Source: Celeribacter neptunius (GTDB lineage Bacteria; Pseudomonadota; Alphaproteobacteria; Rhodobacterales; Rhodobacteraceae). Taken from it: a stretch of 64,000 nucleotides of DNA. Below the pieces are notes generated by a model. The model made no database searches and was not told the origin of the DNA. It saw nothing but the letters and a program-made list of their open reading frames with translations. Within the stretch, counting starts at the first letter, position 1. Every line of letters begins with the position of its first letter. The position numbers and the translations under genes were made by a program. The stretch spans positions 612,395-676,394 of the forward strand of contig NZ_FORH01000001.1 in the NCBI RefSeq assembly GCF_900113955.1. The letters are read 5' to 3'. Shown piece by piece: positions 10,024 to 17,917 of the stretch.

Positions 10024-10854
10024 TTAGAGGTCCAGCTCAACCCAGATCGGCACGTGGTCCGAGGGCTTGTCCTTGGCGCGTGTATAGGCGTCGATCTGGC
10101 AATCGATCAGCCGATCCGCCGCCTGGGGTGACAGTAAAAAGTGGTCGATGCGGATGCCGTCATTCTTCTGGAAGGCCCCGGCCTGATAATCCCAGAACGT
10201 ATAGGTTTCCGGCGCCCTATTGCGCACGCGCAGCGCGTCGGTGAGGCCAAGCGCCGTGAGTTTGCGAAACTTGGCCCGGCTCTCGAGCCGGAACAGCGCG
10301 TCGTCTTTCCACACTTCCGGGCGTTTGGCATCTTCCGCCTGCGGAATGAGGTTGTAATCCCCCGCCATCAGGAAGGGCTGTTCCAGCGCCATCAGCTCGG
10401 AAGCCCGCGCGGTGAGCCGGTCGAACCATTTGAGCTTATAGTCATATTTCGAGCCGGGGAGGGGATTTCCGTCACCGTCGAGATCGACCGGATTGCCATT
10501 CGGCAGGTAAAGACCACAGATGCGGATCGCCTCGCGCGCGCCCACCACGGTGGCTTCGATATAGCGCGCTTCCTCGTCATCGGCACCATCGCGCCCGGCG
10601 CCCGTTGCCCCCGGTAGGCCACGGGTGACATCTTCGAGCGGCAGTTTCGAGAGCAAGGCCACGCCGTTGAAGCTTTTTTGCCCGTGGGTCTCGACGTTGT
10701 AGCCCAGGTCTTCGAAGAGCTCGCGCGGGAAATTCTCGTCCACGGATTTGATTTCCTGAAGGATCGCCACATCCGGCGCGGCCTCTTTCAGCCAATCGGT
10801 GAGCGCGTTGACCCGCGCCTTGATGCCGTTGATGTTGAAACTGGCGATTTTCAT
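10024..10854 (-). CDS. xth: exodeoxyribonuclease III (AP endonuclease)
   Basis: Cleaves abasic sites and degrades duplex DNA 3' to 5' in base excision repair. The start is set at ATG 10854, giving MKIASFNINGIKARV, the standard ExoIII N-terminus; the longer open frame upstream adds residues unlike the family. The product has 276 residues (E. coli about 268). Visible motifs are LQEIK (metal-binding Glu), the GDYNLIPQ segment with catalytic Asp/Asn, and the terminal SDHVP with catalytic Asp-His. It lies 47 bp downstream of the flavoprotein gene on the same strand. Confidence 0.95.
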   Translation of the reverse strand: MKIASFNINGIKARVNALTDWLKEAAPDVAILQEIKSVDENFPRELFEDLGYNVETHGQKSFNGVALLSKLPLEDVTRGLPGATGAGRDGADDEEARYIEATVVGAREAIRICGLYLPNGNPVDLDGDGNPLPGSKYDYKLKWFDRLTARASELMALEQPFLMAGDYNLIPQAEDAKRPEVWKDDALFRLESRAKFRKLTALGLTDALRVRNRAPETYTFWDYQAGAFQKNDGIRIDHFLLSPQAADRLIDCQIDAYTRAKDKPSDHVPIWVELDL

Positions 10855-10901
10855 GGAGTGGCTCCCGGCTGTCTTCGGCGTTTTGCCCCTTTGTAGGGGG
10901 C

Positions 10902-12098
10902 TTAGCCCCGTTCCGCAATCGCCCGTCCGCAGGCCGCGGCCGAGGCCCAGGCCCATTGGAAATTATACCCGCCGAGCCAGCCGGTGACATCGACCACCTC
11001 GCCGATGAAATAGAGGCCGGGAACCGCCTTGGCCTCCATGGTCCTGGAGCTGAGCCCATTGGTGTCGACGCCGCCCAGGGTGACTTCGGCGGTGCGATAG
11101 CCTTCGGAACCGGTGGGTTTCAGCTTCAGCCCGTGGATCTGATCCGCTAATTCTTTCAAAGCCTTGTCGCTCTGATCGGCGAGATTGCCTTTGAGGGCGA
11201 ATTTCTCGGTCAGGGCTGTGGCGAGCTTGCCGGGCAGGAGCGTCGCCAGCGCGGTCTGCATCTGGCGCCGGCCGTTGTCCTGACGCGCCGCTTTCAGGGC
11301 CTCGAACGCGTTCTGAGAGGGCAGAAGATCGAGTGAGATCGCATCGCCCTCGCGCCAATAATTGGAGATTTGCAGAATGGCCGGGCCGGAAAGGCCGCGA
11401 TGGGTGAACAGCAGTGCCTCGTCAAACGAGGTGCCGTTGGCGGTGACCCGCGCCTCCACGGCGGTGCCCGCCAGGGGCGCGATCCAGTCCAGCTCATGCG
11501 GCGCAAAGGTCAGCGGCACCAGACCCGGACGGGTCTCCAGCACGTTCAATCCGAAGTGCGTGGCGATCTGGTAGCCCAGCCCGGTCGCGCCCATTTTCGG
11601 GATCGATTTGCCCCCCGTAGCGACGACGAGGTTGTGGGTTTGCACCGGTGTGCCGTTGAGCAACACGGTGAAATGCGTGCCGTCATGGGAGATCTCGCCC
11701 ACCTCGGTCGCAAGCCGCAGCTCGGCCAGACGGGCCTCTGTGAGCAGCATGTCGATGATGGCGGCGGATTTGCCGTCGCAAAACAGCTGGCCGAGGCCTT
11801 TTTCAGGAGTCTTCTCGTGCCAGGTGATGTCGTGTCGGGCCAGAAGATCGATAAAATCCCATTGCGTGTAGCGCGCCAGCGCCGATTTGGCGAAATGCGG
11901 GTTCTGCGACAGGTAGTTCCCGGCCTCGGCGTAGAGATTGGTGAAATTGCACCGCCCGCCACCGGAAATGCGGACTTTTTCCGCCGGGCGTCTGGCGTGA
12001 TCGACGATCAGGACGCGCTGTCCCGTGGCCGCTGCGAAATGCGCGCAGAACAGCCCGGCAGCCCCGGCGCCCAGAATGATCGTGTCGAATATTTCCAT
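10902..12098 (-). CDS. BaiN/HI0933-family NAD(P)/FAD-dependent flavoprotein
   Basis: A 398-residue flavoprotein of the HI0933/YhiN family. The start is placed at ATG 12098 (MEIFDTIILGAGAAGLF), which begins directly with the Rossmann FAD-binding motif GAGAAG. The family marker KVRISGGGRCNFTN follows near residue 40, then a second dinucleotide-binding element (VVATGGKSIPKMGATG) and the C-terminal FAD segment GLYFIGEVVDVTGWLGGYN. Members include BaiN, which acts in bile acid metabolism in gut bacteria. The physiological role in this organism is unknown. Confidence 0.88.
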   Translation of the reverse strand: MEIFDTIILGAGAAGLFCAHFAAATGQRVLIVDHARRPAEKVRISGGGRCNFTNLYAEAGNYLSQNPHFAKSALARYTQWDFIDLLARHDITWHEKTPEKGLGQLFCDGKSAAIIDMLLTEARLAELRLATEVGEISHDGTHFTVLLNGTPVQTHNLVVATGGKSIPKMGATGLGYQIATHFGLNVLETRPGLVPLTFAPHELDWIAPLAGTAVEARVTANGTSFDEALLFTHRGLSGPAILQISNYWREGDAISLDLLPSQNAFEALKAARQDNGRRQMQTALATLLPGKLATALTEKFALKGNLADQSDKALKELADQIHGLKLKPTGSEGYRTAEVTLGGVDTNGLSSRTMEAKAVPGLYFIGEVVDVTGWLGGYNFQWAWASAAACGRAIAERG

Positions 12099-12205
12099 AG
12101 CGTGGTTTTGCGCAGTCGCGGCCGGATTTGGCAAGGGGCGGCGATGCTTTACTCCGAATTAAGGCGCTGAGGCTACCCTGCGGTGCGCATGCGTGGGGGC
12201 TTGTC

Positions 12206-13285
12206 GTGTCGGTCGTTGCCGTTTGGGATCTTCAGGATGTTACCTTTACCGGTACGCCATTCGCCTCGGGGGCAACGGCGGACGCAAGCGATGTCGGCAC
12301 GACATTCACCATCAACGCCGGTCCACAGCTCGTCGATTTCTCGGATGATGACGGGTTTTTCGAAGACGCGGATTCCTCGCAGGATCTGGTCAGCCCTGTG
12401 ACCCTGGGCGGCACCACCTACACGGCGGGCGATGCGGTCGAGAATGAATATTCCTACATCGTGCGCCCGGTCGGAGGCGCGACCGATGGTTCCGAAGATG
12501 TCACGATCTACGCGTTCGAGGTCTCCGCCGATGTCGTGGGCATGGCCTCCGACGGCTATCTGAAGCCCGGCACAACCTATGAAATCATCGCCAAGGACAG
12601 CGACGACCCGGTGGTGGCCTATTCCGCGATGTTCGTCTGTTTCGTGGCCGGGACGCGGATCGCGACACCGTCCGGCCCGCGCCCGGTCGAAGAGCTCAGA
12701 GTGGGCGATCTGGTCGCGACCCGGGAGGGCGGCGATCAGCCCCTGATCTGGTGCGGGCAGTCCACCGTGCCGGGCGAGGGAGCGCAGGCGGCGATCCGTT
12801 TCGGGCCAAAGGCAGTGGCGGCCCTGGGCGGTGCCCCGTCGCGGGCACCGCTTCTGGTCAGCCCGCAACATCGCATGTTCTGGCCCGATCCCGAGCATGG
12901 CCCGCGGCTGGTGCCGGCCAAGGCCTTTCTCGGTTGGCGGGACGTGCGGGCGGCGCGGCGGCGGCAACAGCACTATGTGCATCTGATGCTGGCGGAACAT
13001 GCGCTGCTCGAAAGCGCTGGCATCTGGTCGGAGAGTTTCAATCCGGGGCCGCAGGCCCTGCGCAGCTTGCCGGCGCGCATGCGGGCTCAGATCCTGTCGC
13101 GCTTTCCGGCTGCGGCGGACAGGCGGGTCTTTCCCGATCTCTATCCGGTTGACCGGGTCGGACCGTTTCGGCGGCGGCTCGGTCTGCCGCCGCTGGCAAA
13201 TCATATGCTGTCCCGTCGGGCAAAAAAGGCCCCGCGCGAGAGGCGGGGCCAGGGGGAGAGAACTTGTGAAACGTCGGGCCGGTGA
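12206..13285 (+). CDS. Hint-domain protein (autoprocessing fold)
   Basis: About 359 residues if started at GTG 12206, which has a GGGGG box 6 bases upstream; the frame extends further 5' (to TTG 12128) but without a ribosome site. Residues 1-140 form an acidic, Gly/Thr/Asp-rich region resembling secreted beta-rich or calcium-binding proteins. A Hint module follows, starting at the nucleophile Cys in FVCFVAGTRIATPSG (near residue 145), with VEELRVGDLVAT and the later SPQHRM block containing His. The C-terminus lacks the intein His-Asn ending. Such proteins are numerous in Rhodobacterales, and autoproteolysis is only presumed. The last codons overlap a terminator that serves the opposite gene. 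Confidence 0.8.
   Translation: MSVVAVWDLQDVTFTGTPFASGATADASDVGTTFTINAGPQLVDFSDDDGFFEDADSSQDLVSPVTLGGTTYTAGDAVENEYSYIVRPVGGATDGSEDVTIYAFEVSADVVGMASDGYLKPGTTYEIIAKDSDDPVVAYSAMFVCFVAGTRIATPSGPRPVEELRVGDLVATREGGDQPLIWCGQSTVPGEGAQAAIRFGPKAVAALGGAPSRAPLLVSPQHRMFWPDPEHGPRLVPAKAFLGWRDVRAARRRQQHYVHLMLAEHALLESAGIWSESFNPGPQALRSLPARMRAQILSRFPAAADRRVFPDLYPVDRVGPFRRRLGLPPLANHMLSRRAKKAPRERRGQGERTCETSGR
13228..13250 (-). terminator. rho-independent terminator for the small exported protein
   Basis: GGCCCCGC / GCGGGGCC with a 7-base loop, followed on the minus strand by a run of six T (A-run at 13222-13227 on the plus strand). It lies inside the last codons of the convergent Hint gene, so the two transcription units overlap at their 3' ends. 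Confidence 0.8.
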
Positions 13286-13297
13286 TCCGGTCGGATC

Positions 13298-13672
13298 TTA
13301 GCCGGCATCCATGGTCTGCATGTGGCGCAGGGTCGAGGTCGCCACCGGCGTGGTCTTGCCGTTTTCGGTCAGCACGATCAGCACTTTGCGCGCCGTGGTC
13401 GGCATGATCTCGACCTTGACATTCTCATTGGCACCGGCGTGGATCGCGGCAGAGCCGAGGAACGCGCCCTGGCTACCCTGCGAGAAGTCGTAGATCGAGA
13501 TCGTGCCAGCGTCGGAAGCGCGCACGAGATCCAGGTCGACGACGGATTTCAAGTCGCTCGCATGGCCGGGGATGATGTAATTATAGTCCATCGTCGCTGC
13601 ATAGGAGGCGCTGCCGGCCGCGACGGCGATCAGGGCGGCGGCGGTGAGGGTTTTCAGCGTTGCAGAAGTCAT
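13298..13672 (-). CDS. small exported protein, function unknown
   Basis: 124 residues with a clear Sec signal peptide (basic start, hydrophobic TLTAAALIAVAAGSA, cleavage probable after SYA near residue 25). The mature part of about 99 residues has no Cys and alternates hydrophobic and polar residues, which suggests a beta-rich fold. I recognise no enzyme motif. It is a single-gene unit with its own terminator, and a long non-coding region lies upstream. A periplasmic location is inferred from the signal peptide. Confidence 0.75.
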   Translation of the reverse strand: MTSATLKTLTAAALIAVAAGSASYAATMDYNYIIPGHASDLKSVVDLDLVRASDAGTISIYDFSQGSQGAFLGSAAIHAGANENVKVEIMPTTARKVLIVLTENGKTTPVATSTLRHMQTMDAG

Positions 13673-14158
13673 TGTCTTGTCCTTTCCAAGGTTGTTTCAA
13701 CATGGCGGAACGGGAAGAACTTCGGGTCCGTCTGTGCCCTTAGACCTGTGGCCCCCGGGGGCGGATTGTAAGGGATTGATTTATCACAAGAACGCGCCCG
13801 ATCCGTGAGGGTGTCGTGCATTTTCGTGAGTGGTGGGGGGATTGCGGCGCTCAGAGGCAGGGAAAGCAGGCGATTATGCGGGGTGTCTGTTCACGACACC
13901 TTGGCAAGTGGGACTTTGAGGTCATGTCGGACATTGGGAGCTGAGGGCGGGCGCCGGACCGTGGGCTGGTGCAGCCCTCCTCAGTGGTCTTCACTTTATC
14001 CTAGTCAAATCCGAAAAAGATCGATGCGTTGTATGGGGATGCCACATGCGCCAGACCGCCGGGACGGTCCGGCGCACGCCCGGGCAACTGCGTTGCTGTT
14101 CCGGGCGGGTGCGCAAATTGCGAACGTCCGCTCCGTCCCGCGAAGCGGCCATTCCGTC
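13673..14158. other. 486-bp intergenic region with inverted repeats and repeat copy B
   Basis: Lies between the exported-protein gene (start at 13672, minus) and the 3' end of erpA. GGTGTCGTG at 13810-13818 can pair with CACGACACC at 13892-13900. A local hairpin GGTGTC (13882-13887) / GACACC (13895-13900) competes for the same right arm. From about 13915 the sequence belongs to the intergenic repeat family. The open frame at 13805-14518 crosses erpA on the other strand and is not credible. Confidence 0.6.
13915..14152 (+). repeat. modular intergenic repeat, copy B
   Basis: Shares 14054-14076 identically with 763-785, 14126-14148 with 827-849 (one mismatch), and 14073-14103 with 33153-33183 (three mismatches). 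The left part, with GGACATTGGGAG near 13927, resembles the GGGGACATTGGG segment at 33079. This copy ends against the stop of erpA; unlike the other copies it is not between two convergent genes. Confidence 0.72.
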
Positions 14159-14491
14159 TTACATCGAAAACGACACGCCACAGCCACAGGCCGACGTGGC
14201 ATTGGGGTTGTCGATCACGAAACGCGCGCCGATCAGCTCCTCGGTGAAATCGATGGTGGCGTTTTCCAGAAACGGCAGCGACACCGGATCGATCACCACC
14301 GTGCCGCCATCGCCCTTCAAGACCACGTCATCATCGGCCACCTGATCCAGGGTGATGTCATATTGAAAGCCGGAGCAGCCGCCGCCCTCGACGGCCACGC
14401 GCAAGACCTTGTCCTCGCCGGTGGTGGCGTTGATCTCGGCCAGCCGCGCAAAGGCGCGGGGGGTGACTTTCGGGGGCAGGGTGAGGGCCAT
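14159..14491 (-). CDS. erpA: iron-sulfur cluster insertion protein ErpA/HesB (A-type carrier)
   Basis: A-type Fe-S carrier that passes clusters to apoproteins. 110 residues, the normal length, with the three family cysteines in GGGCSGFQYD and the C-terminal SACGCGVSF. The sequence VIDPVSLPFLENATIDF is the usual IscA/ErpA core. It stands alone, not in an isc or suf operon, which favours ErpA over IscA or SufA. It is divergent from dgt across a 185-bp AT-rich gap that should contain both promoters. Confidence 0.9.
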   Translation of the reverse strand: MALTLPPKVTPRAFARLAEINATTGEDKVLRVAVEGGGCSGFQYDITLDQVADDDVVLKGDGGTVVIDPVSLPFLENATIDFTEELIGARFVIDNPNATSACGCGVSFSM

Positions 14492-14676
14492 GAGGTCGAT
14501 CCCGGGTGTTCAGGCTGAAAAAACAGCGGTTTATTACGAAAAACCCGACGTCATATGTTTGTCGTGGGGCGCAGGGCACAATATAGTTGTGGAAAGCACA
14601 GGCGACAAGGCGCGCGGCAGAGGCAGTTCGCGCCGCGTCACGGTCGTCGGCCCGAAACAGAACGAGTGACAGGCAG

Positions 14677-15849
14677 ATGTTGAAACCCTATGCAAGCCAG
14701 CCGATGGAGACCCGCGGGCGGCTTTATCCCGAGGAACTGTCGACCTTCCGGTCGCCGTTCCAGCGCGACCGCGACCGGATCATCCACTCCTCGGCTTTCC
14801 GGCGTCTCAAGCACAAGACCCAGGTGTTCGTCGAACATGAGGGCGATTATTACCGCACCCGTCTGACCCATTCGATCGAGGTGGCACAGGTGGCGCGGAC
14901 CCTGGCCGGGGCCTTGGGGCTGAACGAGGGCCTGGCCGAGGCCGTGGCACTGGCCCATGATTTGGGGCATTCGCCCTTTGGTCACACCGGCGAGGATGCG
15001 CTCGAGCTGCTGATGGAACCCTATGGCGGCTTCGATCACAATGCTCAGGCTTTGCGCATCGTCACCAAGCTGGAAAAGCATTACGCCACGTTCGACGGGC
15101 TCAACCTGACCTGGGAAAGCCTCGAGGGCATCGCCAAGCACAACGGGCCCATTGTGGGCCCCAATGCCGACAAGAAGAAACATCCCGAAGGGGCGGAGAT
15201 CCCCTATGCGCTCAAGGAGGTGAACGACCAGTTCGATCTTGAGCTGCACACATTTGCCTCGGCCGAGGCGCAGGTGGCGGCGATTGCCGATGATGTGGCC
15301 TATAACCACCACGATCTGCACGACGGGCTGCGCGCCGGGCTCTTCACCGCCGAGGATCTGATGGAGCTGCCGCTCACCGGACCGGCCTATGAGGAGGTCG
15401 ATCGGCTCTATCCGGGGCTCGAGCGCAACCGCCGCGATCACGAGGCTTTGCGCCGGATCTTCGGCTATATGGTCGAGGATGTGCTGACCATCGCCAGCAA
15501 TCGGTTGGAGAGCGCCATGCCGGAAACGGCGCAGGATATCCGCGACATGGACCGGACGATCATTCGTTTTTCGAAACCGTTCTTCCAGAACCTGAAAGCG
15601 ATTAAATCATTTTTGTTCAAACGGATGTATCGCGCTCCTTCGGTGGTGAAAGAACGCAAGCGGGTGACCGAAATGGTCAATACGCTGTTCCCGCTTTTCA
15701 TGAAAAATCCGGAACTTCTGCCCGAGGAATGGCGCCACGAGGTCGAGCGTGCCGGTTCCGACACGGAACTGGCGCGGATCGTGCTTGATTACGTCGCCGG
15801 GATGACCGACCGTTTTGCCATTCAGGAATTCGAGCGGCTCTGCGGCTAA
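14677..15849 (+). CDS. dgt: deoxyguanosinetriphosphate triphosphohydrolase-like protein (HD superfamily)
   Basis: Hydrolyses dGTP (or other dNTPs) to deoxynucleoside plus triphosphate. Start at ATG 14677 behind AGGCAG; the open frame continues upstream without family similarity. The 390-residue product fits the short type-2 dGTPase group. Metal-binding HD motifs are seen as RLTHSIEVAQV (His near residue 69), LAHDLGHSPFGHTGE (HD near residue 93) and DDVAYNHHD. SSAFRRLKHKTQVF is the conserved N-terminal block. Next gene on the strand is the antiporter, 47 bp on. Confidence 0.93.
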   Translation: MLKPYASQPMETRGRLYPEELSTFRSPFQRDRDRIIHSSAFRRLKHKTQVFVEHEGDYYRTRLTHSIEVAQVARTLAGALGLNEGLAEAVALAHDLGHSPFGHTGEDALELLMEPYGGFDHNAQALRIVTKLEKHYATFDGLNLTWESLEGIAKHNGPIVGPNADKKKHPEGAEIPYALKEVNDQFDLELHTFASAEAQVAAIADDVAYNHHDLHDGLRAGLFTAEDLMELPLTGPAYEEVDRLYPGLERNRRDHEALRRIFGYMVEDVLTIASNRLESAMPETAQDIRDMDRTIIRFSKPFFQNLKAIKSFLFKRMYRAPSVVKERKRVTEMVNTLFPLFMKNPELLPEEWRHEVERAGSDTELARIVLDYVAGMTDRFAIQEFERLCG

Positions 15850-15896
15850 GCGCGCAGCACGAGACGAACCGAAATGCTTTGTAATGAGGAACAGCC

Positions 15897-17825
15897 ATGG
15901 CCACGGAAAATCTGACGGGTTTGGGGGCGGTCGAGGCCTTTGCCCTCGTCGGCGCTCTGGGCGTCGGGGCGCAATGGCTCGCCTGGCGGCTGAAACTGCC
16001 GGCCATCGTGTTGATGCTGGCCGCGGGGCTGATCGTCGGGCCGGGGCTTGGCGTGCTCGATCCCGAACGTGAGTTCGGCGCGCTGGTGCAGCCGCTCATT
16101 TCGCTGGCGGTGGCGGTGATCCTGTTCGAGGGCGGGCTGACGCTCGATCTGCATAAACTCGGCGATGCGCGCCGCGGCGTGACGCGGCTGGTGCTGATCG
16201 GAGCGCCCCTGGGCTGGTTCCTCTCAAGCGCGGCACTGCATTGGGGGGCGGGGCTCGGCTGGGAGGCTTCCGCCGTGTTCGGCGGCATCATGGTGGTCAC
16301 CGGCCCGACCGTGATTGCGCCGCTGCTCCGGCAGGCGAAGCTGCAAAAACGCCCGGCGAACCTGTTGCAATGGGAGGCCATCGTCAACGACCCGGTGGGG
16401 GCGCTGGCCGCCGTGCTGGCCTTTGAATTCGTCCTGGTCGGGCGTGAGGCGGAAAGCTTTGGCTCCGCCATCGGCCAGCTGGCCTTCGGGATCTTTCTCG
16501 CGACCCTGGTCGGCGTGGCCGCGGGGGCTGCGATTTCCTACACGTTCCGCCGGGCCTATGTGCCGGAATATATGAAAGTGCCGGTGCTGTTCGCCACCTT
16601 GCTCGTCACCTTTGCCTTCCCCAACATGATGCTGCACGAAAGCGGGCTTCTGGCGGTCACCGTGATGGGGCTGATCATCGCCAATGCCGACCTGCCGTCT
16701 TTCGAGGAAATGCGCCGGTTCAAGGAACACGCCACGGTGCTCTTGGTCTCCGGCGTCTTCATCCTGCTGGCATCCTCGCTGGATTTCGCCTCGCTGGGCC
16801 ATCTGACCTGGCGTGCGGGGCTTTTCGTGGCGCTGGTCATCCTGGTGGCGCGTCCGCTGACCGTGCTGGTCTCGCTGATCGGCACCGGGCTGCCGCGCAA
16901 TGAAAAGCTCCTGATCGCGCTCACAGGGCCGCGCGGCGTGGTGCTCGTGGCGGTCGCCGGCCTGTTCGGCGAAAGGCTGGCCGCCAACGGGGTCAGCGAT
17001 GGCGCCGTGGTCGGTCCGCTGGCGTTCGTCCTGGTGCTCACCACCGTGGTGCTGCACGGGTTCACGCTGGCGCCGCTGGCGCGGGCGCTGGGACTGGCGG
17101 CCAAGGGCAAGCCGGGGGTGTTGATCCTTGGCGGATCGCGCTTCACCACGGCGCTGGCGGAGGTGCTCAAACGCGAAGAGGTGCCAGTGCTGATCGCCGA
17201 TCCGAACCACGCCCGTCTGGTGCGGCCGCGCGCCGCCGGGCTGAAGGTCTTCTACGGCGATATTCTCGGCGAGGCGGCCGAAGACAGTCTCGAGATCCTG
17301 TCGTTCGAGACGCTGATCGCGGCGACGGAGAACGACGCCTATAACACGCTGGTCGCCACCGATTTCGGGGCGGAGTTCGGCCGTGAACAGGTCTGGCAAC
17401 TGGCGCGGGTGAAGGGCGAACAAGCGCGCCATGCCCTGCCGACCCAGCTCGGCGGGCGCCCCTTTGGCGCGGGCAAGAGCTTTGGCGAGCTTGACGATTT
17501 GATGCGACAGGGCTGGCGCATTGTCGCGACGCCTTTGTCGGAGGATTACACATTCGAGCAATGGAAAGAGGAGCGCCCGGGGGCGCATCTTCTGGGCCGG
17601 ATGAGTGCGGATGGCGTGTTCAAACGGCTTTTGCCCGAGGATGCCGAGCTTCTGTTCCCGGGGCGTGCCGAGGCGGCGCTCAAGGATCTGCCGGAAGACC
17701 AGCGCGAGAGCGCGCGCGAGGCGCTCAAACGCCGCCGCAGCGAATTGAAACTCGCCAATGCGCGGGGCCGGATGGGGCCGGGGGTCAAGCTTGTGGCGCT
17801 GAGCCCGCCGGAACCGGCCAGCTGA
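15897..17825 (+). CDS. CPA-family cation/proton antiporter with C-terminal TrkA-N-like domain
   Basis: 642-residue inner-membrane antiporter (NhaP/Kef-like). About twelve hydrophobic helices fill residues 10-395. The VNDPVGALAAV segment near residue 160 contains the ion-binding Asp of CPA exchangers, and GPTVIAPLLRQAKL precedes it. After residue 400 a Rossmann-type segment (GVLILGGSRFTTALAEVLKR) and VLIADPNHARLVRPR indicate a TrkA-N/RCK nucleotide-binding domain, which suggests gating by nucleotide or redox state. The tail is Arg/Glu-rich. Whether Na+ or K+ is exchanged cannot be read from sequence. Confidence 0.88.
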   Translation: MATENLTGLGAVEAFALVGALGVGAQWLAWRLKLPAIVLMLAAGLIVGPGLGVLDPEREFGALVQPLISLAVAVILFEGGLTLDLHKLGDARRGVTRLVLIGAPLGWFLSSAALHWGAGLGWEASAVFGGIMVVTGPTVIAPLLRQAKLQKRPANLLQWEAIVNDPVGALAAVLAFEFVLVGREAESFGSAIGQLAFGIFLATLVGVAAGAAISYTFRRAYVPEYMKVPVLFATLLVTFAFPNMMLHESGLLAVTVMGLIIANADLPSFEEMRRFKEHATVLLVSGVFILLASSLDFASLGHLTWRAGLFVALVILVARPLTVLVSLIGTGLPRNEKLLIALTGPRGVVLVAVAGLFGERLAANGVSDGAVVGPLAFVLVLTTVVLHGFTLAPLARALGLAAKGKPGVLILGGSRFTTALAEVLKREEVPVLIADPNHARLVRPRAAGLKVFYGDILGEAAEDSLEILSFETLIAATENDAYNTLVATDFGAEFGREQVWQLARVKGEQARHALPTQLGGRPFGAGKSFGELDDLMRQGWRIVATPLSEDYTFEQWKEERPGAHLLGRMSADGVFKRLLPEDAELLFPGRAEAALKDLPEDQRESAREALKRRRSELKLANARGRMGPGVKLVALSPPEPAS

Positions 17826-17917
17826 AACGGGCGCAACGCGGCCCGGGGAGGGGCGAAGCCCGTTGACGTGGGCGGCCCGCGTGATAAACCCGCGCCATCT
17901 GGATAAAGAGAGACGTC

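Noticed and set aside
13805-14518. 237-residue plus-strand frame
   Set aside because: It passes through repeat copy B and antisense to erpA; no family resemblance.
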